Assembly: GCA_036272735.1 (NCBI GenBank)
Contig: DATAYF010000123.1
Span: forward strand, 1-12,261
Direction: 5' to 3'
Length of the DNA: 12,261 bases
Source of the DNA: DATAYF01 sp036272735
Lineage (GTDB): Bacteria > Chloroflexota > Ktedonobacteria > Ktedonobacterales > Ktedonobacteraceae
Numbering within the stretch: position 1 is the first letter of the stretch; each line of letters opens with the position of its first letter. Below the pieces are notes generated by a model. That model did no database searches, was not told the DNA's origin, and worked only from the letters and a program-made list of their open reading frames with translations. Below are positions 1 through 6,000 of this stretch, one piece after another. Both the position numbers and the translations under genes were made by a program.

Positions 1-145
1 GCAGGCAGTTCATCAAAGTAAACCTGGCCTACACGTCGCAAACCTGTAGCAGATGTGGACATCGGCAAAAGATACCTTTGTCTGAGCGGATGTATCATTG
101 TCCCTGCTGTCTCCTTTCCATTGATCGTGATATGAATGCGAGGTT
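1..145 (+). pseudogene. tnpB: IS605-type TnpB fragment, C-terminal zinc ribbon only
   Basis: Reading the frame that starts at base 3 gives a typical TnpB/OrfB C-terminal segment: a TSQTCSRCGHRQK block (33-71), then CPCC (99-110), then DRDMNA (123-140). These are the first CxxC pair, the second Cys pair (Cys at 99 and 108) and the start of the last RuvC motif. TnpB is the RNA-guided nuclease of IS200/IS605 elements. Homology stops at about 140, where the usual A-x-NI continuation is lost, and a different TnpB begins in another frame. The 5' part lies outside the window, so the full gene cannot be judged, but the 3' end is clearly truncated. The frame stays open to 323, but beyond 145 that reading is non-homologous. 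The zinc-ribbon wording differs from that of the second remnant, so they come from different tnpB lineages. Confidence 0.75.
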
Positions 146-749
146 GTTCCCTCTGATGAAGTCGTTGGCATGGATCGGGGACTCAATCGTCCGGCAGTCA
201 CCTCGAATAAACATTTCCTGGGGGAACGACGCTGGAAAGAGCAAGAGCGTCATATCTTCCGCCTCAAACGCAAACTGCAAGCCAAAGGCACCAAATCGGC
301 CAAGAGACATCTCAAAAAGCTGAGTGGCAAACTGCTTCGGCAACGCAAAGACCATGATCACGTCCTCTCTAAACGCATCGTGCAAAACGCCCCTGCTGGC
401 AGCACCATTGTGATCGAGAATCTGACCCATATCCGCTCTCGTGTCAGGATGAAGAAACATACGGAAACACAGCGTCGTCTCCACAGTTGGAGCTTTGCAT
501 AGTTTCACTCGTTTCTGACCTATAAGGCACACGAGTCAGACCTGTTCTCGTTGCGGGCATCAAGCCCGAAACAATCGCCGTTCTCAATCGCTTTTCCTCT
601 GTCGCAACTGTAGCTATTGCCTCAATGCCGACCTGAATGCTGCTCAGAATATTCGAGAGAAGCACCTCTCGTCTCTTGCCAACGTCGGTATACCTTCGTT
701 GGTGGGTCGCCCGTCAAGCGGCCTATTGTCTCAACCCCTCGTGGGTTAG
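146..749 (+). pseudogene. tnpB: TnpB remnant, RuvC core plus zinc ribbon, broken by a stop and a frameshift/deletion
   Basis: From 146 the second frame reads VPSDEVVGMDRGLNRPAVTS, the RuvC-I region with its Asp at 173-175. It continues through the RRWKE and KGTKSAKRHLKK blocks and STIVIENLTHIRSR (RuvC-II Glu) to RLHSWSFA. A TAG at 500-502 stands where relatives usually have Gln (SFA-Q-FHSF), which fits one C-to-T change. After FLTYKA (about 529) roughly a dozen expected residues before the zinc ribbon are missing and the frame changes. Frame 3 then gives TSQTCSRCGHQARNN from 531, the second CxxC (CRNC), the final RuvC motif LNADLNAAQNI, and TAG at 747-749. The first 150 or more residues of a normal TnpB are absent. 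The protein cannot be made intact, though only two visible lesions lie inside the surviving part. Confidence 0.85.
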
Positions 750-790
750 GGACAAGCCCCCGGATTTATCTGTGGGGTCACTTGACTGAG
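733..790 (+). mobile_element. Probable right end of an IS605-type element (omegaRNA/RE-like hairpins)
   Basis: Around and just after the tnpB stop lie two foldable pieces. One is the inverted repeat AACCC (733-737)/GGGTT (743-747). The other is a CCCC (757-760)/GGGG (774-777) stem with an inner GAT/ATC pairing, followed by TCACTTGAC. Family knowledge: IS200/IS605 right ends carry a subterminal hairpin a few bases past tnpB, and omegaRNA is made from this same tnpB 3' region. The exact cleavage point cannot be fixed without related copies. The segment ends about 30 bases before ribD. Confidence 0.5.
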
Positions 791-793
791 ACG

Positions 794-813
794 TGCTATA
801 TTTTCTCTAGGAG
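794..813 (+). promoter_or_regulatory. Candidate extended -10 and ribosome binding site for ribD
   Basis: TGC-TATATT (794-802) resembles an extended -10 element. It is followed at 809-813 by AGGAG, 8 bases from the ribD ATG. No good -35 lies at 16-18 bases, since that position falls in the GGGG arm of the IS hairpin. TTGACT at 782-787 is only 9 bases from the -10, too close for a normal pair. If the -10 is real, the leader is only about a dozen bases and the promoter spans the edge of the mobile-element debris. The RBS is strong; the promoter call is weak. Confidence 0.35.
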
Positions 814-821
814 AAAAAAAT

Positions 822-1955
822 ATGGATGATAAAGAAGCGATGCGCCTGGCACTTGCTTGTGCTCGCTCGGTGGAAGGGCGAACGGCACCGCGTCCACCGG
901 TTGGGGCCGTGGTTGTACGCGATGGTATTGTCGTGGGCCAGGGGGCAACGTCACCACCGTATGGGCCGCATGCCGAAATTCACGCGCTCAACGAAGCCGG
1001 GGCTTTGGCGAAGGGTGCTGATTTGTATGTCACGCTTGAGCCGTGTTGCGTTACGATTCACACGCCTCCTTGCACCCATGCAATTATTGCGGCGGGCGTG
1101 CGGCGCGTGATTATCGGCTCGCTTGATCCTAATCCGTTGGTGTACGAACAGGGGGTCACGCAATTACTTGCTGCTGGCATTGAGGTGACGAGTGGCGTGC
1201 TTGTTGCCGAGACGGATGCTATCATCCGTCCCTTCGCCACCTTCGTTCGTAAGGCACGACCCTATATTACCGCGAAATGGGCGATGACCCTGGATGGGAA
1301 GATTGCGACCCGCACGGGCGACGCGTATTGGATAAGCGGTGAGCAGGCACGTCTGTGGGTGCACCGGCTACGTGATCGGGTCGATGCCATTCTGGTTGGA
1401 GCCGGAACGGTGCGTGCCGACGATCCCCAATTGACGGTGCGCCTCGCTCCTGCGCAACGCGAGTGCGAACGAGCTGCGCGCAAAGGTCCCGTGCGCGTCG
1501 TACTCACGACGCACGGGCTATTGCCAGCGCACAGCAAATTGCTCCAGCCCGACCTTGCCGAGGGTACCTGTATCCTGGTAGGGGAACATTGTGCTGCGGA
1601 GCAGCGGCAAAGGTTGCGCGACTGCGGCGTTGAGGTGATACCGGTCGCAGTCAACGAGCGTGGACAGTTGGACCTGGTGGTCGCGATGACTCTTCTGGCG
1701 CGCAAGGGACTGATGCATGTGTTGGTCGAAGGTGGTAGTGGCGTGCTTGGAAGCGCCTTCGACCAGCGGCTTATTGATCATGCAGCAGTTTTTATTGCGC
1801 CGAAACTCGTAGGAGGGGATACGGCACCCACTCCGCTTGGCGGGCGTGGTGTGGCTAGCATGCAGGAAGCGTTGCATCTTCAGCAGGTGAAGACGCAGAG
1901 CATTGGCGGGGATATTTTGGTGGAGGGTGAAGGTATGTACACACCCACCTCGTGA
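822..1955 (+). CDS. ribD: RibD, bifunctional riboflavin deaminase/reductase
   Basis: This 377-residue protein has the two RibD domains and the usual family length. Residues 1-145 are the zinc deaminase that converts diaminohydroxyphosphoribosylamino-pyrimidine to the uracil form. The zinc ligands are H50 (in HAE, with catalytic E52), C75 (LEPC) and C84 (TPPC). Residues 147-370 are the NADPH-dependent reductase that opens the ribose: KWAMTLDGKIAT (152-163), WISG (170-173), HRLRDRVDAILVGAGTVRADDP (181-202) and LVEGGSGVLG (301-310). The ATG at 822 is chosen for its AGGAG at 809-813. Unusual points: the PNP substrate loop reads APRPPVG (R25 where Asn is usual), and the GRTPPC loop reads IHTPPC. 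No ribE, ribA or ribH follows, and no FMN-riboswitch-like leader precedes it, because tnpB debris occupies that place. The gene looks intact and functional. Confidence 0.93.
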   Translation: MDDKEAMRLALACARSVEGRTAPRPPVGAVVVRDGIVVGQGATSPPYGPHAEIHALNEAGALAKGADLYVTLEPCCVTIHTPPCTHAIIAAGVRRVIIGSLDPNPLVYEQGVTQLLAAGIEVTSGVLVAETDAIIRPFATFVRKARPYITAKWAMTLDGKIATRTGDAYWISGEQARLWVHRLRDRVDAILVGAGTVRADDPQLTVRLAPAQRECERAARKGPVRVVLTTHGLLPAHSKLLQPDLAEGTCILVGEHCAAEQRQRLRDCGVEVIPVAVNERGQLDLVVAMTLLARKGLMHVLVEGGSGVLGSAFDQRLIDHAAVFIAPKLVGGDTAPTPLGGRGVASMQEALHLQQVKTQSIGGDILVEGEGMYTPTS

Positions 1956-1982
1956 GCAAGCAAGGAGAATTATATAAATCTA

Positions 1983-2011
1983 TTGACTAACGCCACCAAT
2001 TAAGATAGTAT
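1983..2011 (+). promoter_or_regulatory. Sigma70-type promoter for the sqdB leader
   Basis: TTGACT (1983-1988) and TAGTAT (2006-2011) are separated by exactly 17 bases, near consensus for a housekeeping promoter. They lie 28 bases past the ribD stop, with transcription expected from about 2018. No terminator hairpin is visible between ribD and this promoter, so some readthrough from ribD is possible. Confidence 0.6.
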
Positions 2012-2017
2012 CAGCAG

Positions 2018-2294
2018 TAGATTACGGAGTATTGCTGCGGGCAAAGTCCGATGGTTGCTTTCCTCCTTCACCAGAGGGTGTAGCCACGTTCTGGATGCGT
2101 ATGTATCGCGTCTTTGTACTGATAGAATAAACCTTTGAATAAAAAATATTTGATACAGGAAGAACCGGAAGATACCATCTTGGCCGCTCTTTCTCCAATC
2201 TCCTATCGAGCTTGTCTGGCTTGCCCTCGGCGCACTTCGAGCACTAACCTTTTCAATTCATGGCAATCCCAAAAACCACAACGAGGAAGAAACT
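2018..2294 (+). promoter_or_regulatory. Long structured 5' leader of sqdB
   Basis: The gene-free stretch after ribD (1956-2294) contains the promoter and then about 277 bases of untranslated leader. Hairpin 1 (2025-2050) pairs CGGA with TCCG and, inside that, TTGC with GCAA. Immediately after it, TGGTT at 2052-2056 can pair with AGCCA near 2088-2092 around an inner CACC/GGTG hairpin (about 2071-2082). A third small inverted repeat, AAGAT-ACC-ATCTT, lies at 2169-2181. The RBS GAGGAAG (2283-2289) is 5 bases before the ATG. The layout would suit a regulatory RNA, but I could not match it to a known riboswitch class. A 75-codon TTG-started reading frame at 2135-2362 overlaps the gene start and looks spurious. 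Confidence 0.4.
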
Positions 2295-3494
2295 ATGCGT
2301 ATTCTCATTCTCGGGGGCGATGGCTACCTCGGCTGGCCCCAGGCGCTTTACCTTTCCAGTAAAGGGCATGAGGTCACGATTTTTGACAATTTCATGCGTA
2401 GACATTTTGATCTTGAACGTGGCTTCCAGAGTTTGACCCCCATTTACACGCTGCATGAACGGGTTGCAGCATGGAATGAGGTCGCTGGACGACAGATACG
2501 GGCCTGCGTTGGCGACATGCTGGACTATGATGCGCTCTCCACCGTCTTTCGAGAAGTGCAGCCAGAAGCGGTTGTAGATTTTGCCGAACAACGGTCAGCG
2601 CCCTATTCAATGATTGATCGTCGGCATGCTGTCTTCACGCAAACCAATAATGTCATTGGCACGCTCAATGTTCTCTACGCAATCAAAGAATTCGCACCTG
2701 ACTGTCATCTCGTCAAACTTGGCACGATGGGCGAGTACGGCACGCCCAATATCGATATCGAGGAAGGCTTCATTGAAATTCAGCACAATGGCCGTTCGGA
2801 TACGCTGCCTTTTCCCAAACAGCCCGGCTCGTTTTATCATTTAAGTAAAACGCACGATAGTCACAACATCATGTTCTGCTGCAAAATCTGGGGCTTGCGT
2901 GCTACCGACTTGAATCAAGGCATTGTGTACGGCGTTGAAACCAATGAGACCGTGCAAGATCCACGCCTGGCGACCCGCTTCGACTATGACCAGGTATACG
3001 GCACTGCCCTCAACCGTTTCTGTGTGCAGGCCGCCCTCGGCTCCCCTCTCACCGTGTATGGACAAGGCAAACAGACGCGCGGCTACATCAATTTGCGCGA
3101 TACCATCAGGTGTATCGAGTTGGCGATTGCCTCGCCGCCCCAAACGGGCGAGTATCGGGTGTTCAATCAGTTTACGGAGCAATTCTCACTCAACGAGCTG
3201 GCAGAAATGGTCGTTGCCCATAGCGGACAATTTGGATTGGATACCCAGATCGACTACCTTCCCAATCCCCGTGTCGAGGCAGAGCAGCACTACTACAATG
3301 CCGCTCATACTGGTCTGATTCAGTTGGGGCTCGAACCATATTTTCTGAATGGTTCGGTACTTGAAGCGTTGATGGGGCTTGCAATCAAGAGCCGCGAGCA
3401 CATCGACAAAAATCTGATCCTGCCTACTGTCAATTGGCGCGCAACCAAAAACGAGCTTTCCCAGACCAATTACGGTCCGGTTGTGACAAGTTAG
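2295..3494 (+). CDS. sqdB: UDP-sulfoquinovose synthase (SQD1/SqdB)
   Basis: This 399-residue cytoplasmic enzyme of the extended SDR/epimerase fold converts UDP-glucose plus sulfite to UDP-sulfoquinovose, the head-group donor of sulfolipid (SQDG). It matches plant and cyanobacterial SQD1 almost block for block: the NAD loop GGDGYLGW (7-14), VDFAEQRSAPYSMIDR (94-109), NNVIGTLNVL (118-127), LGTMGEYGTPNIDIEEG (142-158), FYHLSK (180-185), RATDLNQGIVYGV (202-214), TALNRFCVQAA (237-247) and VFNQFTEQFS (289-298). The catalytic set T144, Y181 and K185 corresponds to Thr145/Tyr182/Lys186 of Arabidopsis SQD1. The length fits the bacterial form, with no transit peptide. The ATG at 2295 has a good RBS, and the Rossmann motif begins at residue 2, which fixes the start. 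Its stop shares bases with the stop of the convergent glycosyltransferase. The SQDG synthase partner SqdX/SQD2 is not in the window. Confidence 0.95.
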   Translation: MRILILGGDGYLGWPQALYLSSKGHEVTIFDNFMRRHFDLERGFQSLTPIYTLHERVAAWNEVAGRQIRACVGDMLDYDALSTVFREVQPEAVVDFAEQRSAPYSMIDRRHAVFTQTNNVIGTLNVLYAIKEFAPDCHLVKLGTMGEYGTPNIDIEEGFIEIQHNGRSDTLPFPKQPGSFYHLSKTHDSHNIMFCCKIWGLRATDLNQGIVYGVETNETVQDPRLATRFDYDQVYGTALNRFCVQAALGSPLTVYGQGKQTRGYINLRDTIRCIELAIASPPQTGEYRVFNQFTEQFSLNELAEMVVAHSGQFGLDTQIDYLPNPRVEAEQHYYNAAHTGLIQLGLEPYFLNGSVLEALMGLAIKSREHIDKNLILPTVNWRATKNELSQTNYGPVVTS

Positions 3495-4603
3495 CGCATA
3501 GCTGTTGCAACCAATCCGTCGATAATGGGAAGAATATGCTGATTGGCTTGTTTATTCCAGGCTTGGTAGGCCCGAATACTTTCCACCTTTTCAGTGAGCA
3601 TCTCTGGGTTGCGGGCTAATTTGGTGAACAGCGTCTGCTGGTTCACCAGCTTTGGGCAGATCCAACCAAGATTATGCCGCTCGATAAAGTGAAGGTTGGG
3701 GGTCTCCTGGCTTGGAATAAAGGCTGTCACAATGAATGGTTTCTCTAACATAAACGCTTCAGTGATAAAGCTAGCTCCCGCCTTGCCAGCGACCACATCT
3801 GCTGCTGCCATGTAGGGGGCAATCTTTTCCACAAAAGGTAGCGCCCTCACCTGTTTATTTTCCGCGTAACGTGCTGCCATCTGCTGGTTATTGCCAACCG
3901 CCAGGATAATTTGTATGGGGACGTTGATACGTAACAGACTCTTGATCGTTCGATCAACGCTGGCTGATCCCTTTGCCCCTCCCTGCAAAAAAACAGTAAA
4001 CAGCGTTGGATCAAAGCCGAGCGAGGTGAGTATTGCGTTACGCTCGCCTGCAGGGGCATCCAGAAACTGGCTGCGTACCGGCCTGCCGGTGAGATGCACG
4101 CGCGTTTTATCGATGCCCTGTTTCAGCGTCTGCGCAAAAATTTCGCGCGTCGGAGCTAAATAGGCATCGGCGTGCTTTTCCGTAAACCACGTCATGTGTA
4201 GCCGTCCTAAATCGGTGAGCTGAAAGACGAGCGGGATACGTTTTCGATAGCGTTCAATGGCGCGCGCTGTGGCATAGGATAAAAACGCGTGCGTGGTAAT
4301 GATCAATTGAGGCTGAACCTGTTCTATCACATGTAGCAAGCGTCCGAGGTTTGCCGGTGTCATGATGCGATGCAACCCGAACGAGGCAAGTGCATTGTCC
4401 GTGCAGATAAATTGCCACTGTAAGTAGGGCACAAAATATCGACTGACAAAGCTATACCAACGATCAACGCCGGCAGATTGGGGATCCGCAATCACAACCT
4501 CATAATGGGCATCGAGCAGACCTTTAAGCGATTGTGCCAGATTGAGGTGACCGCCTCCCAGGGGCACCGTCAGAATCAAGATGGTGGGTTTGGATGTGTC
4601 CAT
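3491..4603 (-). CDS. GT28 family (MGDG synthase/UgtP-like) diacylglycerol glycosyltransferase
   Basis: This 370-residue protein has the two Rossmann-type halves of the MGDG-synthase/processive diacylglycerol glucosyltransferase group. Near the N-terminus lies LTVPLGGGHLNLAQSL (11-26), the acceptor-side GGGH motif with H19. The middle has IITTHAFLSYATARAI (101-116) and HLTGRPVR (170-177). The donor-binding half has FLQGGAKGS (205-213) and DVVAGKAGASFITEA (269-283), equivalent to the family's KxGxxTxxEA nucleotide-sugar motif. Such enzymes act at the inner membrane face, moving galactose or glucose from a UDP-sugar to diacylglycerol. The ATG at 4603 is 10 bases after the DedA stop with only a weak RBS, suggesting translation coupled within the operon. 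The stop overlaps that of sqdB on the opposite strand. Sugar specificity cannot be read from sequence; transfer of sulfoquinovose is a possibility to test, not a claim. Confidence 0.82.
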   Translation of the reverse strand: MDTSKPTILILTVPLGGGHLNLAQSLKGLLDAHYEVVIADPQSAGVDRWYSFVSRYFVPYLQWQFICTDNALASFGLHRIMTPANLGRLLHVIEQVQPQLIITTHAFLSYATARAIERYRKRIPLVFQLTDLGRLHMTWFTEKHADAYLAPTREIFAQTLKQGIDKTRVHLTGRPVRSQFLDAPAGERNAILTSLGFDPTLFTVFLQGGAKGSASVDRTIKSLLRINVPIQIILAVGNNQQMAARYAENKQVRALPFVEKIAPYMAAADVVAGKAGASFITEAFMLEKPFIVTAFIPSQETPNLHFIERHNLGWICPKLVNQQTLFTKLARNPEMLTEKVESIRAYQAWNKQANQHILPIIDGLVATAMR

Positions 4604-4613
4604 GTTTCGTTTT

Positions 4614-5318
4614 CTAATCGCCAGTCGATTGAGGACCAGGATCAGGTTCTAAGCTACTTTCCAGTAATGGGCGCGTCTTGTGTCGCGCCTGTTTTTTTAG
4701 GACACGCCTTTTTTGATATTGGCGTGCCTTGCGTACAAGCAGGAACGTTAGTACACCAGCGATTAGAATGGTGAGTAATAGGCCTGAAAAAGCCCCAAAA
4801 AGACTGGCCACTTGCTCCCAACTTGCTGCAAAGGCGAAGCCCAGGCCAATGGCGATGACTGCTCCGAGTATTTGTCCACTCACATCCCAAAACAGGAAGC
4901 GCACGTAGGGATATTGTTCTATTCCAGCAAGCAGATTGATCGGGCCACCAAGCACAACGATAAGAAAGCGCGTCATAAAGATGGCCCATCCAGCTCGGCG
5001 TCTAAAGTAGGCTCGCCCTCGCTCCAACATTTGTGGAGTAATCCAACGAATGCGCTTTTGTCGCTCTAGCCAGTTTATGAGTGGCGTACCTACGAGTCGG
5101 CCAATCCAATAGCCAAGCGTGTCACCCATTACAGCCGCACTCAAAGCGACTGGAAACAAGATGTAGATGTTGAGATCCCCAATGGCTGCAAATGCTCCCG
5201 CTGCAAAGAGCAAGAGTGAGCCAGAAATTGGAGCACCAGCAGCAGAGATGAAAACGATGAGCCAGAGTGCCGGGTATCCGTAATGCTGCAATGCTTCAAT
5301 GAAAAAGACTGCATTCAA
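4614..5318 (-). CDS. DedA family (SNARE-associated/VTT domain) membrane protein
   Basis: This 234-residue polytopic membrane protein belongs to the DedA group, whose members are implicated in undecaprenyl-phosphate or phospholipid transport across the inner membrane. Visible family features are AAGAPISGSLLLFAAGAF (26-43), the G-D-x-x-G-Y-WIG block (65-73), FMTRFLIVVLGGPINLLAG (114-132) with the conserved Arg, and a last membrane helix at about 176-195. The cytoplasmic tail is strongly basic (196-215). The start is TTG at 5318, which overlaps the upstream gene's TGA in TTGA. No ATG is available nearby, and GGGAGGG upstream provides the ribosome site. The 4-base overlap ties it to the 171-residue protein, and the glycolipid glycosyltransferase follows 10 bases later, so a role in moving lipid or a lipid carrier is plausible by context. 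Confidence 0.85.
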   Translation of the reverse strand: MNAVFFIEALQHYGYPALWLIVFISAAGAPISGSLLLFAAGAFAAIGDLNIYILFPVALSAAVMGDTLGYWIGRLVGTPLINWLERQKRIRWITPQMLERGRAYFRRRAGWAIFMTRFLIVVLGGPINLLAGIEQYPYVRFLFWDVSGQILGAVIAIGLGFAFAASWEQVASLFGAFSGLLLTILIAGVLTFLLVRKARQYQKRRVLKKQARHKTRPLLESSLEPDPGPQSTGD

Positions 5319-5830
5319 TAGTTCACCCTCCCTGGTATCAGCATCGTGATGAGCGGCTCCGTATTGCCGTACTGCACTAGCGGCGGCAGTGGAGGTTGAA
5401 AACGACTTTGACGATACGTCAAAAGCATATTCTGGTTTGCACGGTGATGATACACGAGAATGGCATGTTGGATGGTGTGCGTTACCTTATCAACCGGTTG
5501 TTTTTCCCGATGCGCAATCTCATACAGCGTTGCGTGATGGAGCAAGGTTGGATTGTTTTCATTCAGTGAGCGCCCCAGGTAGCCTTCGGGTACGTGGTAT
5601 GTGTGCGAGATGACATGGATGGTCATCCAGGGGCGAATTGCTTTGACATTGCCTGTTTTGATGGCGTTATACTGTTGCTGAAAATTGTGTGCAGCCTGGA
5701 CAGTATTGATCGTCGTAAAGGCAAGGAATCCTAGCATGAGGAGGAGCAGAAAGCCGAGAAGGCCCAGTCTTATGCGTTCATTCCGCGTGTACAACTTCTC
5801 CCAATCCTTTCTTTTCTTTGATGAGAGCAA
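5315..5830 (-). CDS. Single-pass membrane protein of unknown function, first gene of the DedA-GT28 operon
   Basis: This 171-residue protein has a basic N-terminus, one hydrophobic helix (about 22-44, GLLGFLLLLMLGFLAF) and an outward-facing domain. Residues 66-128 look like a compact helical module: a PWMTIHVISHTYHVPEGYL stretch (67-85), then ATLYEIAHREKQPVDKVTHTI (100-120). Similar VPE-then-EIA/VDKV patterns occur in small helical domains of bacterial membrane proteins, but I cannot name a family with confidence. The tail is Pro-rich (QPPLPPL, 145-151). The start is uncertain: TTG at 5830 with GAAGG 5 bases upstream is the longest option, and TTG at about 5794 is another. There is no ATG before the membrane helix. 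The 4-base overlap with dedA implies the two are made together and may form a complex. Confidence 0.65.
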   Translation of the reverse strand: MLSSKKRKDWEKLYTRNERIRLGLLGFLLLLMLGFLAFTTINTVQAAHNFQQQYNAIKTGNVKAIRPWMTIHVISHTYHVPEGYLGRSLNENNPTLLHHATLYEIAHREKQPVDKVTHTIQHAILVYHHRANQNMLLTYRQSRFQPPLPPLVQYGNTEPLITMLIPGRVNY

Positions 5831-5891
5831 AAAGACCTTCTACGAGAATTTCAAACGCTTCATTACCAGCTTTGTACAATAATACCATGTT

Positions 5892-5906
5892 GATGCAAGG
5901 TGCATC
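5892..5906. repeat. Inverted repeat GATGCA-AGG-TGCATC
   Basis: A perfect 6-3-6 inverted repeat lies about 60 bases upstream of the first gene of the minus-strand operon and 11 bases from the tandem palindromic units. It is compatible with a small operator or a short RNA hairpin in the operon leader. Confidence 0.6.
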
Positions 5907-5916
5907 GAGTTTCTAT

Positions 5917-5952
5917 AGTATCGATACGTGCCGCAGTATCGATACGTGCCGC
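5917..5952. repeat. Two tandem 18-base units, each with the palindrome GTATCGATAC
   Basis: AGTATCGATACGTGCCGC occurs twice with no gap (5917-5934 and 5935-5952) and no mismatch. Each copy contains the perfect 10-base palindrome GTATCGATAC (5918-5927 and 5936-5945), with centres 18 bases apart. It lies 87 bases and more upstream of the minus-strand operon start, a normal place for operators. A -10-like element on the minus strand (TATAGA within CTATAGAAAC) sits at the repeat edge, though no -35 is clear. A dimeric repressor or activator binding both copies is the obvious reading; the regulator is not in the window. Confidence 0.75.
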
Positions 5953-5964
5953 TGATGTGGTCCC

Positions 5965-6000
5965 TTAACCAGGCGTCACTTCGCAACGCAGCATGAGCAT
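5965..6000 (-). CDS. Possible 11-residue leader ORF with a strong Shine-Dalgarno
   Basis: On the minus strand AAGGAGG (6016-6010) is followed after 9 bases by ATG at 6000 and an 11-codon frame, MLMLRCEVTPG, ending in TAA at 5967-5965. It lies upstream of the tandem palindromes and the membrane operon. The RBS is the strongest one seen in the window, yet it leads to almost nothing. This could be a leader peptide, the relic of a deleted gene's start, or chance. AGGAA-CA-TTCCT (6001-6012) overlaps the Shine-Dalgarno and could partly mask it. Confidence 0.25.
   Translation of the reverse strand: MLMLRCEVTPG

Noticed and set aside
1956..2050. Possible FMN riboswitch or start of a ribE gene after ribD (AAGGAG at about 1972)
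   Set aside because: None of the conserved FMN-riboswitch blocks is present, and no start codon with an open frame follows the AAGGAG at a usable distance.
2135..2362. 75-codon TTG-started ORF spanning the sqdB leader and start
   Set aside because: It overlaps the first 68 bases of sqdB in another frame, lacks a clear RBS and has no recognisable protein features.
5778..5888. 36-codon minus-strand ORF (ATG at 5888, MVLLYKAGNEAF...) overlapping the start of the 171-residue gene
   Set aside because: Its sequence is plausible, but it has no Shine-Dalgarno and lies in a different frame from the membrane protein. It could matter only if the annotated start of that gene is wrong.
5917..5952. Tandem 18-base units as a possible CRISPR array
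   Set aside because: The copies are directly adjacent with no spacers, only two occur, and no cas gene is present.
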